Origin: CAZVFX01 sp964626565 | Lineage (GTDB): Bacteria; Myxococcota_A; UBA9042; CAIXZC01 | NCBI GenBank assembly: GCA_964626565.1 | Contig: CAZVFX010000007.1 | Coordinates: forward strand, 30,598-94,597 | DNA length: 64,000 nt | Direction of reading: 5' to 3' | In this document: positions 53,028 through 62,128 of the stretch, piece after piece | How the letters are laid out: the number at the start of each line of letters is the position of its first letter | Position numbering within the stretch: position 1 is the first letter of the stretch | The notes under the pieces: generated by a model | Databases searched by the model: none | Seen by the model: the letters and a program-made list of their open reading frames with translations, nothing else | Told to the model about the DNA's origin: nothing | Translations under genes and position numbers: made by a program

Positions 53028-54445
53028 TGAAGCTGCTGCTGATCCGCCCGGTTGCGGACGCCACCATGATCGACATCGTCGGCCCCGACCTGGGCCTCGG
53101 CCTTCTATTGGCCAAGGCGAAGCGTGAAGGGTGGGATGCAAAGCTCCTCGATTGCCACGGCTTCGGGGTCAGCCAGGATGACGTTGAGGAGGAGTGCAAG
53201 GCGTTCAGACCCGACGTCGTCGGCTTCAAGGCGTATACCCACGACGTCCCTTCCATCAACGAGAGCATTGAGAGGGTGCGCCGCGCCGCGCCCGGCGCGC
53301 TTGTCATGGTTGGCGGCCCCCTCCCGTCGGCCCTGGGTAGTGCGGCCGCAGAGTGGTTCATGGACGCGGACTTCCTGATGAAAGGGGAGGCGGATCGCTC
53401 CTTTCCCATGTTGTTGAGGATTCTGGAATCGACCAGGCAGGGCGGGAAATGGGGGTATACGACCCGAGATCTTGCCGACGTCATGGGCCTGATCTGGCGA
53501 AACGACGACAATGCCTGGGTGCAGAATCCCCAGGACTTCCCTCCCGACCTGGACGTCGCGGGCCTGCCCGACTGGAGCTCCTACGATTTCAAGACCCTTC
53601 CCAACTGGTCGATCAGGTGTCCCGCCCCTTACGTGCCGGTGCAAACGGGAAGGGGATGCCCGTACAACTGTGCGTTCTGCTCCGCCGGCAACATCAACGC
53701 AAAGAAGACGCGGCGCAAGAGTGTCGACTTCGTGATCAACGAGATCAGGCACTATCGCGACCGTTACGGGGTCCGCCATTTCTGCATCATGGACGACAAC
53801 TTCCTGGGAAACAAAACTTACGTCAAGGCGTTGCTGAGCAGACTGAAGGGTGAAGAAGACCTGACGTTTGACTGCAGCTCAAACGCGATCCGCCTCAATC
53901 AGCTTGACCCCGAGATCATCGTCGCGCTGGAGGAGGCCGGATGTACCAACCTGGCGCTGGGCATTGAATCAGGGTCGGACCGAATGCTGAAGCAGTTGAA
54001 CAAGTCGCTCACTGTAGACGAAATCCGCCACTACGTGCAGATGATGACGGAGCACTCCGGCATGGAGATGCACGGCTTCTTCATCATCGGATTGCCCGGC
54101 GAGACCAAAAAGGAAATAGAAGAGACGATCCGGCTCGCTCGACAGTTGCCCATTCACACTGCCAACTTCTTTCTCTACACACCCCACCCGGGCACGCCGC
54201 TGTGGGACCGGTTGGTGAGCGAAGGGAAACTGGACGCCGAAGTCGACCCTTCCAAGTTCCTGTACGAAAGCGCGGCCGGTGCGGGCAGGGAGGTGGACGA
54301 CGTGCTGCTCCAGCGTCTGGGCAGATACGCCTATTTGAGCTTCTTCATGACGCCCTGGAGGCTGAAACGAACCATCAAAATGGTGAAATCCCGCCAGAGT
54401 CTGTCCCTGGCGCTCCGGGCGGCAAAAGCTATCGCAGGACTTTGA
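53027..54445 (+). CDS. B12-binding radical SAM protein 3, with DxHxxG motif
   Basis: The product of about 472 residues is the only one of the five local radical SAM proteins with a visible cobalamin ligand motif: D42-C-H44-G-F-G47, matching DxHxxG. The GGPLPSALGSAA segment follows. The radical SAM cluster is RGCPYNCAFC. Later are FCIMDDNFLGNKTY and LALGIESGSDRMLKQLNKSL. It probably binds cobalamin and a [4Fe-4S] cluster and methylates or rearranges a substrate that is not identified. ATG at 53024 or 53027; I took 53027, with GAGGGA just upstream and one base shared with the previous stop. It overlaps the convergent fourth gene by 17 bases. Confidence 0.84.
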   Translation: MKLLLIRPVADATMIDIVGPDLGLGLLLAKAKREGWDAKLLDCHGFGVSQDDVEEECKAFRPDVVGFKAYTHDVPSINESIERVRRAAPGALVMVGGPLPSALGSAAAEWFMDADFLMKGEADRSFPMLLRILESTRQGGKWGYTTRDLADVMGLIWRNDDNAWVQNPQDFPPDLDVAGLPDWSSYDFKTLPNWSIRCPAPYVPVQTGRGCPYNCAFCSAGNINAKKTRRKSVDFVINEIRHYRDRYGVRHFCIMDDNFLGNKTYVKALLSRLKGEEDLTFDCSSNAIRLNQLDPEIIVALEEAGCTNLALGIESGSDRMLKQLNKSLTVDEIRHYVQMMTEHSGMEMHGFFIIGLPGETKKEIEETIRLARQLPIHTANFFLYTPHPGTPLWDRLVSEGKLDAEVDPSKFLYESAAGAGREVDDVLLQRLGRYAYLSFFMTPWRLKRTIKMVKSRQSLSLALRAAKAIAGL

Positions 54446-55856
54446 CCATCTTCCACGGATGGGCAATCTTGGACGGGGAGACAGTCAGTACTGAGCGCGT
54501 CATGTTCCCGTACAGGAACCGGTAGAAATTGCGCTGCACCGGGGTGCCGAAAGTGAGTTTTCTGAGCTGTCCCGGGTGCCTTAGATACCGGGAGAAGAAC
54601 TTCCGATAGCGTTTGAGCAGATGGCGCTGACTGGGGATGAAGTCCACGGTGTTGTGGTAGAACATGTCGTCGGAAGGCATATCCCCCGCCTCGGCGCACC
54701 TTTCGTACGCCTCCGACCCTCTCCGTGGCTCGAAAATCGAGATTATGGGATAGTCGGACAAACCTCGGGCAGCCCTGAACACCGCCTCGGTCTCGTCCGC
54801 GGTTTCTCCCGGATATCCAACCACAAAGAAGCCGATGATGAAGATCCCGTTACGCCGGAGAATGGCCGCGGTCTCAGCGTGGGCTTCCGGATCGACCTCC
54901 TTCCTGAATTCCCCCATGATTCTCGGTACGGGAGACTCAAAGCCCACAAACGCCATCTTGAAACCTGCCCGGGCCGCGGTGGCGATGGTATCCGGGTTGT
55001 TGCGGATGGAATCAGCGCGGATCATAGTGGCCCAATTGAACCGCATCTTCTCCCGCAACATACCCTCATAAATGGCCATGTCCCGCGCGGGCCCGACACC
55101 AAAGTTGTCATCGGAAATCCACAGTTTCCCTACCCCTTTTCGCTGTAAGGCCCTCAGCTCCTCCAATACTCTCTCAGCGCTCTTGAACCGGTGACTTCCC
55201 CTCCACATATGGGAGGTGGTGCAGAAGCTGCACCTTTGCGTGCATCCCCGTGAAGTTTCGAGGGACGCCGCGTAGCCGTCCACGGGAAAAGGCAACCGAT
55301 AGTGGGAAAGGTCGACCACGCTCCAGTCCGGAAAGGGGAGGCTGTCCAGGTCCGCGGTCAATAATCGATCGGGATTGTGGACCGGAGTCCCTTCCCCGTT
55401 ACGCCAGGAAAGCCCTTCGATAGCCTCTACCGAGCCACCCTTTCCTAAGGCCTCCACTAACTCCCGGATGGTGGTCTCTCCCTCATTGCGCACCACGAAG
55501 TGAGCGCCCTTTTCCAGCCATTCCTGCACGTATATGGTCGCGTGGTGGCCGCCAAGGATTATCGGCTTGTCGGGAAACCGTTTGTTCAGGAATTCGATAT
55601 TCGCTTCCACGTTGCGCGACCCGATACTGGAGTGCGCATTTATGAGGATCGCGTCCGCACGGGCTGCGCGCGACCCCAGTTCCCGCAACGACCAGTTCCG
55701 CACCAGCCCGTCAAGGTGATCAAACTCGTGGCCGGGAAGGGCGCCCGCCAGTTGAGGAAAAGCCAGGGTGGGCACGCTCCCCACCAGGCCGGTAAAATCC
55801 TCGGGCATGGGCCAACGCTTGTATATGCGCAACGGTTGCAGGAACAGGAGCCGCAA
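54429..55856 (-). CDS. B12-binding-type radical SAM protein 4
   Basis: This 475-residue protein begins RLLFLQPLRIYKRW and has a cobalamin-domain-like fold to about 170 (GGHHATIYVQEWL, VVRNEGETT). The radical SAM cluster motif is RGCTQRCSFC, with Thr-Gln in place of the usual Pro. WISDDNFGVGPARDM, FVGFESPVPRIMGEFRKEVD and FFVVGYPGET complete the domain. It starts at TTG 55856 after GGGAGG. It is encoded opposite to its neighbours, overlapping gene 3 at its 3' end and diverging from gene 5 across an 87-base gap. Substrate unknown. Confidence 0.82.
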   Translation of the reverse strand: MRLLFLQPLRIYKRWPMPEDFTGLVGSVPTLAFPQLAGALPGHEFDHLDGLVRNWSLRELGSRAARADAILINAHSSIGSRNVEANIEFLNKRFPDKPIILGGHHATIYVQEWLEKGAHFVVRNEGETTIRELVEALGKGGSVEAIEGLSWRNGEGTPVHNPDRLLTADLDSLPFPDWSVVDLSHYRLPFPVDGYAASLETSRGCTQRCSFCTTSHMWRGSHRFKSAERVLEELRALQRKGVGKLWISDDNFGVGPARDMAIYEGMLREKMRFNWATMIRADSIRNNPDTIATAARAGFKMAFVGFESPVPRIMGEFRKEVDPEAHAETAAILRRNGIFIIGFFVVGYPGETADETEAVFRAARGLSDYPIISIFEPRRGSEAYERCAEAGDMPSDDMFYHNTVDFIPSQRHLLKRYRKFFSRYLRHPGQLRKLTFGTPVQRNFYRFLYGNMTRSVLTVSPSKIAHPWKMVKVLR

Positions 55857-55943
55857 AGGTGGAATCCTCCCTCAATAAGCGAAGAAAAGCATACCTCCTT
55901 TCCCTTGTTTTTGCCACCTCCCCATGTCATAACATCAACCGTT

Positions 55944-57371
55944 ATGGCGAAGGTTCTTCTAACCACGACTCCCTGGCAGCCTTTTCATACGCTTCGGTCT
56001 CTATTTCCCAACATCCCGCCCCTGGGCCTGCAGATCTTGAGCGCGGTACTCAAAGCGGCGGGACATGAGCCGCTTATCGCAGATGTGCAACATCTACCGC
56101 CCATGCACCCGAAGTTCGTGAAGATGGTTGAGGATTTCGGTCCGGACGTTGTTGTTTTCACCAACAACTGCATGGCCAATACCCCCGTCATCTTACGCGT
56201 GGCCGGGGAACTGCGCAGGTTGTTTGGAGGGGTAAAAACCGCGGTGGGGGGGCAAGTGCCGTCGTTCCGGCCCGAGTACTTCCTCGCGGGTGAGTCGCCT
56301 GCCTTCGATGCCGCGGGCCTGTTTGAGGGGGAACAGGTGATCGCGCCGCTGGTGGACGCGCTCATGGGGGACAGACCTCTGGCAGAGGTGAAAGGTGCGG
56401 CCTACCTCGGCCCGGGCGGAGAGGTTGTGAAGAACCCGTTGCCCGAACCTCTCGCAAACGCGGACGACTACCCCTTCCCCGACTGGGAAGCCAGCTTGAA
56501 GCAGGCCGCCTTTTCCAATGGACTTGCCGCCGCGCTGGAGACTTCCCGGGGTTGCCCCCACGGCTGCACGTTCTGCTCCATCGGAGGATACTTCGGCGCC
56601 CGGCCCCGCCACAAGTCGGTGGACCGGGTAATGGAGGAACTTTCACGCCTCACCGTATTGGGCGTTACCGAGGTGTATTTCGTCGATGATTCCTTCGGCA
56701 CCGACATCGAGATAGCCAAGGGGATCTTCGAGGGGATCGCATCCCGGTTTCCCGAGCTGAAGTGCGGCATCCAGATCCGGGCGGACATCGTGGCCCGGCA
56801 TCCGGAACTGATCGAATTGGGAGAGAGGGCCGGCCTGTTTGCCGCGGTGGTAGGATTCGAAGGATACTCGTCCGGTTCTCTGGAGACCGCGGCCAAGGGC
56901 ACCACGGCCGAGATCAATCGGGCCGCGTCGGACATCTTGCGCAGCCACGGCGTCATGGTCTACGGCACCCACATTTTCGGCGGGCCGGGGACCACCTTCA
57001 AGGACTACCTGGCCACGTTCAGGCAGGGGCGGCGCAACAGCGATGTTTTCCGCATGACCATCTACACCCCCCTTCTCGGCTCGCCCTTGTTCGACAGCCT
57101 TGAGGAAGGTGGGAAGATCAGAACTCACGACCCGAGGGAGTACTACTACGGAACCTACGTGATCTCAGACGAACATAGCCCGGCCGCGATCAAGGCGGGA
57201 TATTTCGGTTTGCAGCTTCTCCACTACTTCCTTCCCGGCACCATGCTAAAGGCGCTGGCGTCCTCCAACCGGGTCACCCGCAAGTTCAACCGCCGCGCCT
57301 ACCGGGGAGCATTCGACTTTGTAATGGGTCAGGTAAAGGCGGCCTTCACAGGGCGCAAGCCGCGGGCTTGA
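55944..57371 (+). CDS. B12-binding-type radical SAM protein 5
   Basis: The 475-residue product has a cobalamin-domain-like N-terminus (LPPMHPKFVKMVEDFGPDVV, GGQVPSFRPEYF) and a radical SAM domain with RGCPHGCTFC. FVDDSFGTDIEIAKG and VVGFEGYSSGSLETAAKGT follow. A C-terminal extension of about 90 residues lacks known motifs. The ATG at 55944 has only a weak ribosome site; the frame stays open to 55500, but that extension overlaps gene 4 and has no B12-domain start. It closes the five-gene cluster. Substrate unknown. Confidence 0.82.
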   Translation: MAKVLLTTTPWQPFHTLRSLFPNIPPLGLQILSAVLKAAGHEPLIADVQHLPPMHPKFVKMVEDFGPDVVVFTNNCMANTPVILRVAGELRRLFGGVKTAVGGQVPSFRPEYFLAGESPAFDAAGLFEGEQVIAPLVDALMGDRPLAEVKGAAYLGPGGEVVKNPLPEPLANADDYPFPDWEASLKQAAFSNGLAAALETSRGCPHGCTFCSIGGYFGARPRHKSVDRVMEELSRLTVLGVTEVYFVDDSFGTDIEIAKGIFEGIASRFPELKCGIQIRADIVARHPELIELGERAGLFAAVVGFEGYSSGSLETAAKGTTAEINRAASDILRSHGVMVYGTHIFGGPGTTFKDYLATFRQGRRNSDVFRMTIYTPLLGSPLFDSLEEGGKIRTHDPREYYYGTYVISDEHSPAAIKAGYFGLQLLHYFLPGTMLKALASSNRVTRKFNRRAYRGAFDFVMGQVKAAFTGRKPRA

Positions 57372-57387
57372 ATCCCGAGCGCTTTCC

Positions 57388-59961
57388 TCAGGGAGCCCAG
57401 GCCCAGTCAAGGCCCCAGAACGAACGATACAGCAACGCCTGAGCGCTTTTACCCACCACACTCAGCGAGTAGGGATAATTCGTAAACGGTTCGAATACAC
57501 CGCCTTCAGAGCTGAAGAAGTCGTGGAACTGTGGAGCAAACGCGCCGGGGGCCGCTGGGTTGTACGGATCTTCAGGGTCCGATGGGTCGAGGGTCTCGGG
57601 TAGCCCATGGAGCGGCGCATAACTGCAATCGGGTGTGGAAGGAACAAACTGCTCAAAGTATGCCTCTGAATCTCCGGGCAGGACCAGGGGCGGGAATGAG
57701 TTGTAGTTGCTGACGTTTCCCCAGGTTTCCACGAACACTCCCTCAATCCCGGGACCGCCGCTGTCAACCGAGCACCCATCGATCGCTTCCAGTATCACAC
57801 CGATCGCTTTTGCCTGGTCCTCGAAGTTGCCTGGAACTTCCGCCTCCGCACCACAGTGGGAACCGGGATCGACGCCGACGACGTTCCCGTCCGGGTCCTT
57901 CTTCGGGCAACAGCCGTTCTGCACCGACGCAGCCCCGAACTGGGAAATCAGCAACGGCTTGCCCTGCTCGAGCACGGCAAATTCAGCCGCGGCTTTCACC
58001 CCGTCCTTGAGCGTCGCTTCAGGGAAGACCAGGCAGTAGCCCATATTGAGAGATACGGCATCCAGAAGATGCCAGAAATCCACTTCCTGGATGCTCTGTG
58101 CGATATCACAACCGGGGCATGGGCCCTCGCCGGGCGGCATGGAGAACAGGTCGTTGGCATAGGTGATCCACCGGGCTTCCGAGCCCTGTTTGAAGGCCAT
58201 CTCAGCCTTGGGTATGAGCACATCGGCCCATCCGTTCTTCCACGTCGACTCGTCGTCCAGATCCTCGTAGTATCCCTGCTTGACCGTGCTCCACATGGCA
58301 GTGCCCAGGAGCAGCCATTCCACCTCTTCCTCCGCGGCCAGCTCGCCGTAGTAATCGATGAGCACTTCGTAGCGCGCGAACCACTGCTTCCACCAGTCGT
58401 TTACATATTGTTCGTAGGTGGTTCCATCCCCCGGATCGCTCCAGGCAGCCTCAGACAGAGGGCTGTAGCACCCGGCGGCCATAGTGACTTCGGAGCCTCC
58501 GGGCATATCGGTCTCCTCGCCCAGGGGCAGCACGTACAGCTTGAGCATCACCGTCAGCCCCAACTGCTTGGCAAGCCGGATGGTGGACCTCAACTGACAG
58601 TCGGTGGCGGTAGCCCCGTCGGCTTTTTTGCTGATGAGCTCATCTTCCCACGGGTCTCCCGGGAAAGAAATGTCGGCTGTATGCAGCCCGCTGGTGGACG
58701 CGGTAATCCCCACTGCGATGGCGTTCATGCCATTCAGTTTCATAAGGCGAAGGCCGGCCGCTTCCCGTTGCGCCACCGCCATGATCGCGGCCTCTGTTTC
58801 ATCGCAGGCGAAGTCATCCGGGATCTCATCCATCATGCACTTCTCGTAGGCCCAGCCGTAGGGGTTCTCCGCCAGGTAGTTGGCGCCTCTAAGGTTGATG
58901 TGGGACAGGTCCGGCGGCGTCGGTAGTGAGGCGACCTGCTGGGCCTCGGCCAATTCGCAAGCCGACATACTGTCTACTTCCCACCGAGGCGCTCCCGAGC
59001 CTTCGTACAGCATCCCGAGAACGTTGCGGCCCAGGCTCCGCCAACTCACTTCCTCAAAAATGCCGATGATGGTCGGAACGCCGTTGTCCCCCACCCGCGC
59101 CAGGCAGACAAAAGGCTTGTCCGCACCGTCATGAACCTCCCATTCATCCACGGACCCCGAATCGGTAACCACCGGCTTGGGGAACATGCCTGCGACAAAG
59201 GCTCTAACACCGGCAGCAAAACCCGGAAATACACTGGCCACCCGAACGTTGTCTTCGGGAAGGCCCATGGTCTCGGAGAAATAGTGCACTACGGCCGGCT
59301 CGCAGTTGTCCACCACGTCCTGGTGAACGGTACGCCCGGCGAAAGATGGTGACTCGAAAGCCGCGACGACGAAGGTGCTTTCCAGCAGAGCCGGCAAGTT
59401 GGAACTGGCCCGGACCTCCTTCAAATCTGCGAGGACGCGCCCGGCAAAGGTATCTTCCTCGAACCCATCAGGCAACTGCCCCGGAGGAGCTGCAAACTGC
59501 TCCAGGCTCTCCAGGGGCTGGTACAGCAGGATCAGGTACTCGTAAGGTTTGTCCGGCAATTGAGCGGCAGCGCTGATGTCGGTCAATTCCGGCGCATACA
59601 ACCGGTAGCGGGGCAAGATGTCCCCGGGGGAAAGCATGGGAGCTTCGAGCCTGGACGATGAAACCGGCGCCAACGGCTGCACACCCTGCCCCGTTGGCGG
59701 TTCCAATGACGGCGCGACAACCGGGCCGGCGGACACCGGTCCGTGGTCAACTCCGGCCACCAGCCTGGACACGTTCGCTTCGGTGAGAGACAGGTGAGAC
59801 GGGGCCTCCTCATCAACCGCGGCCTCAACCTTTGTCTCGCTTGCAGAACGAGTTGACGGCAGCACCGGCGGCAAAGGGTTCTCCACAGTGCCGCTGTTTC
59901 CCTCACAGCCTGAAGCCATGAACAGGATAGCAAATACCGCGATGCGGAGCAGTGCCTGCAT
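57388..59961 (-). CDS. Lipoprotein with glycosidase-like TIM-barrel domain
   Basis: The 857-residue product has a signal peptide with lipobox FMASGC (Cys 19) and a Pro/Ser-rich spacer to about 115. An unrecognised domain runs to about 350, followed by a C-terminal domain that resembles GH113-type (beta-mannanase-like) TIM barrels: INLRGANYLAENPYGWA, LGLTVMLKLYV, WLLLGTAMWSTV and GKPLLISQFGA. The acid/base Glu of the usual GTExxS reads Ala (GTAMWS), and the nucleophile Glu of TExG reads Gln (SQFGA). If that alignment holds, the barrel may bind a glycan without cutting it. The similarity is from memory of family motifs. The ATG at 59961 follows GGCGAGAG. Confidence 0.55.
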   Translation of the reverse strand: MQALLRIAVFAILFMASGCEGNSGTVENPLPPVLPSTRSASETKVEAAVDEEAPSHLSLTEANVSRLVAGVDHGPVSAGPVVAPSLEPPTGQGVQPLAPVSSSRLEAPMLSPGDILPRYRLYAPELTDISAAAQLPDKPYEYLILLYQPLESLEQFAAPPGQLPDGFEEDTFAGRVLADLKEVRASSNLPALLESTFVVAAFESPSFAGRTVHQDVVDNCEPAVVHYFSETMGLPEDNVRVASVFPGFAAGVRAFVAGMFPKPVVTDSGSVDEWEVHDGADKPFVCLARVGDNGVPTIIGIFEEVSWRSLGRNVLGMLYEGSGAPRWEVDSMSACELAEAQQVASLPTPPDLSHINLRGANYLAENPYGWAYEKCMMDEIPDDFACDETEAAIMAVAQREAAGLRLMKLNGMNAIAVGITASTSGLHTADISFPGDPWEDELISKKADGATATDCQLRSTIRLAKQLGLTVMLKLYVLPLGEETDMPGGSEVTMAAGCYSPLSEAAWSDPGDGTTYEQYVNDWWKQWFARYEVLIDYYGELAAEEEVEWLLLGTAMWSTVKQGYYEDLDDESTWKNGWADVLIPKAEMAFKQGSEARWITYANDLFSMPPGEGPCPGCDIAQSIQEVDFWHLLDAVSLNMGYCLVFPEATLKDGVKAAAEFAVLEQGKPLLISQFGAASVQNGCCPKKDPDGNVVGVDPGSHCGAEAEVPGNFEDQAKAIGVILEAIDGCSVDSGGPGIEGVFVETWGNVSNYNSFPPLVLPGDSEAYFEQFVPSTPDCSYAPLHGLPETLDPSDPEDPYNPAAPGAFAPQFHDFFSSEGGVFEPFTNYPYSLSVVGKSAQALLYRSFWGLDWAWAP

Positions 59962-60155
59962 TGCACTCTCGCCAACGCACTAGTTTCGCAGGGCACTTCC
60001 GTCACTTCGCTAACTTCCTGTAGGTTAAACCTTGCCTTCATCGTAAGAATACAAGAAGAAGCGGGCTCAGGCAAGGACTTTGTCGAGGACAGGAGTAACC
60101 CGAGGGGGCCTGTAGGTATTACCTGACAGGGGTGAAGTTGTGAAAACTCAGGCGC

Positions 60156-60791
60156 TCAGTCGGTGAGCCCCTGTTTCATCCCGTATCGAACCAGCTCGGC
60201 GTTGTTCTGCATTCCCATCTTCTTGAGAATGCGGGCTCGATAGCTACTGACGGTTTTGGGGCTGACTTGCAGTTCTTCAGCGATATCTTTGCCCCGCATT
60301 CCGCGGGCGATAAGACACATCACCTCATGCTCCCGCTCGGAGAGACTTTCGTGAGGACACGCGTCGGAAGGGTCCTCCACCTCGAATGCGAGAGCTTCGG
60401 CTAGCGACGGCGTGACGTACTTCCCACCGCGCCAGACTTTGCGAATTGCGGTGAACAGTTGTTCGGGAGGACCGTGCTTCATCAGGTACCCCGCGGCACC
60501 ACCTCGAATGCAACGTACCGCGTACTCTTCTTCCGGATGGAAGCTGAGAATCAGCACCGGCAGGGAAGGATGTCGGCTTCTCAATTGTGCCAACACCTCG
60601 AGCCCGTTCATTCCGTCCATGGACAGGTCCAGGAGAACCACGTCGAATTCGTTGCGGTCCACCGCGTCAAGCGCTTCCTTACCGCAGCCGGCCTCGCCGG
60701 CCACCACCATGTCGGAGGCGTCCGACAAAGTCTCCCTCAGACCTCGGCGAAAAATGGGATGATCATCGATGATAAGAACCCGTGTTTCCAT
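60156..60791 (-). CDS. NarL/FixJ-family response regulator
   Basis: This 211-residue protein has a receiver domain with acidic pair DD (9-10), phospho-acceptor D55 in VVLLDLSMDG and the conserved Lys in YLMKHG. A LuxR-type helix-turn-helix follows (LSEREHEVMCLIARGMRGKD, then VSPKTVSSYRARILKKMG). It is the likely partner of the histidine kinase encoded 17 bases upstream in the same operon. Phosphorylated NarL-type regulators bind DNA as dimers; targets are not known here. Nothing was recognised in the 194-base gap 59962-60155. Confidence 0.92.
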   Translation of the reverse strand: METRVLIIDDHPIFRRGLRETLSDASDMVVAGEAGCGKEALDAVDRNEFDVVLLDLSMDGMNGLEVLAQLRSRHPSLPVLILSFHPEEEYAVRCIRGGAAGYLMKHGPPEQLFTAIRKVWRGGKYVTPSLAEALAFEVEDPSDACPHESLSEREHEVMCLIARGMRGKDIAEELQVSPKTVSSYRARILKKMGMQNNAELVRYGMKQGLTD

Positions 60792-60808
60792 AAGACCGCT
60801 CCGTTAAC

Positions 60809-61903
60809 TCACTTCCAGTGGCTGCTTTGGGGGTTTTCTTCACACGGAATATGCACGACCGCAGTGGTCCCCTTGCCGGGCTCCCCCAGGATCACAAATC
60901 GGCCGTTGAGAATCTGAACTCTTTCGCGTATGCCCAGCAGTCCGGCGGTCTCGAGGCCCCGCCGCTGCTCCTCTTTAATGCCACGTCCGTCGTCCGACAC
61001 CGTCAACACCACTTCGCCCGCCAGAATCCTCAGGTCCACCACCAACTTCGTCGCTTCGGCGTGGCGAATCACATTGGTCTGCAACTCCTGAAAAATCCGA
61101 AACAGCACGGTGGAACCCTCCCGGCCAACCGGGATCGGATCGTCGGCGATGGACACTTCATAATCGATTCCAGCGCGCTCCGCAAACTTCCGAACGGCCC
61201 AACTGATCGCGGCAGCGATTCCCAGGTCATCCAACAGTTTCGGTCTTAGCGACAAGCTGAGTTCCCGCACCTTCTCAACAAGGTCATCGATCTCAGCCGA
61301 CATCCCTTGGACCAACTCGGAGACCGGTTTCTGGTCGTCGTGCAAACGGCTGTCAATTCGACTCAAGCCCATCTTGAGGGCGGACAGTGTCTGCCCGAAT
61401 TCATCATGGACTTCCCTCGCAATGCGTGCTCTCTCCGCCTCCAGAACCGCCTGTTCGTGTCTGGCCAACCGCCGCAATTGCGCCTGAGACGTCTTCAACT
61501 CTTCCTCTATCTTCTTGCGCTCAGTGATGTCTCGAGACAGACCCACCACCGCTGTGACCTCACCGCTACGGTCGCAAATGGGTGCAAGCAACGTCAGGCA
61601 GTGCCGGGCGGACCCGTGCCGCACAAAGCACTCCTCTCGCTGCACCGGCTGGTTCTCCGTGAAAACACGTTCCAGCCCTTCAAACATGCCCTGCGTTTCT
61701 TCCGGCGGGAAGAAATCCGTGATCTTCTTACCGACGACAGCATAGCGTTCTTCATCAAGGAATCTGGCGCACGCGGAAGTGACATAGACGTACCGGCCGT
61801 CGCGCCTGACCACAAACACCGGGTCCGGACTCAGTTCTACCAGCCCACCCCAATTCGACTCGATTTCTCTCAGAATTCTATCTGTGTCGCTCCGCCTGCC
61901 CAA
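60809..61903 (-). CDS. PAS-domain sensor histidine kinase (NarX-type)
   Basis: This 364-residue kinase lacks membrane segments. A PAS domain (about 18-130, VELSPDPVFVVRRDG and GLSRDITERKK) is followed by a HisKA_3 dimerisation domain with H166 in AREVHDEFGQTLSALKMGL, and a HATPase domain with the N-box ELQTNVIRHAEA, DDGRGI and GLLGIRER. It should autophosphorylate in response to a soluble or redox ligand and pass the phosphate to the adjacent regulator. The start is TTG at 61903, two bases from a GGGGAG made by a G10 run, so initiation may depend on the tract length. Confidence 0.88.
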   Translation of the reverse strand: MGRRSDTDRILREIESNWGGLVELSPDPVFVVRRDGRYVYVTSACARFLDEERYAVVGKKITDFFPPEETQGMFEGLERVFTENQPVQREECFVRHGSARHCLTLLAPICDRSGEVTAVVGLSRDITERKKIEEELKTSQAQLRRLARHEQAVLEAERARIAREVHDEFGQTLSALKMGLSRIDSRLHDDQKPVSELVQGMSAEIDDLVEKVRELSLSLRPKLLDDLGIAAAISWAVRKFAERAGIDYEVSIADDPIPVGREGSTVLFRIFQELQTNVIRHAEATKLVVDLRILAGEVVLTVSDDGRGIKEEQRRGLETAGLLGIRERVQILNGRFVILGEPGKGTTAVVHIPCEENPQSSHWK

Positions 61904-61907
61904 TGCT

Positions 61908-61917
61908 CCCCCCCCCC
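61908..61917 (-). repeat. G10 homopolymer at the kinase ribosome site
   Basis: Ten consecutive G on the minus strand (C on the plus) directly precede AGCA and the TTG start of the histidine kinase. The run forms the Shine-Dalgarno-like GGGGAG, so slippage would change spacing. A possible phase-variation site. Confidence 0.6.
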
Positions 61918-62046
61918 GTTGCGGTCACTTCAGCATAGAAAGAGCAGCTTGGGAAGTCAAGGAGGCAGTTGGCCAACGCGCACGACGCGAGCGCGTGTGC
62001 TAGCGCGTACCTGCGCCCGAGGTAGTGGCGTAGCTGCTTAACTTGA

Positions 62047-62075
62047 TTGAACAGGGAGTGAGCTAATAGTATAGT
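62047..62075 (+). promoter_or_regulatory. Predicted sigma70 promoter of the Ser/Thr kinase gene
   Basis: TTGAAC (62047-62052), 17 bases, then TATAGT (62070-62075). The expected transcript starts about 47 bases before the ATG at 62129. Confidence 0.65.
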
Positions 62076-62128
62076 TATGGCGTAATGAATTGGGAGCCTT
62101 GCCCGCTCCTGGTGGCCCGGAGGCGTGT

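Noticed and set aside
55500..55943. N-terminal extension of radical SAM protein 5
   Set aside because: It overlaps the divergent gene 4 completely and lacks cobalamin-domain features; ATG 55944 starts the family-like sequence.
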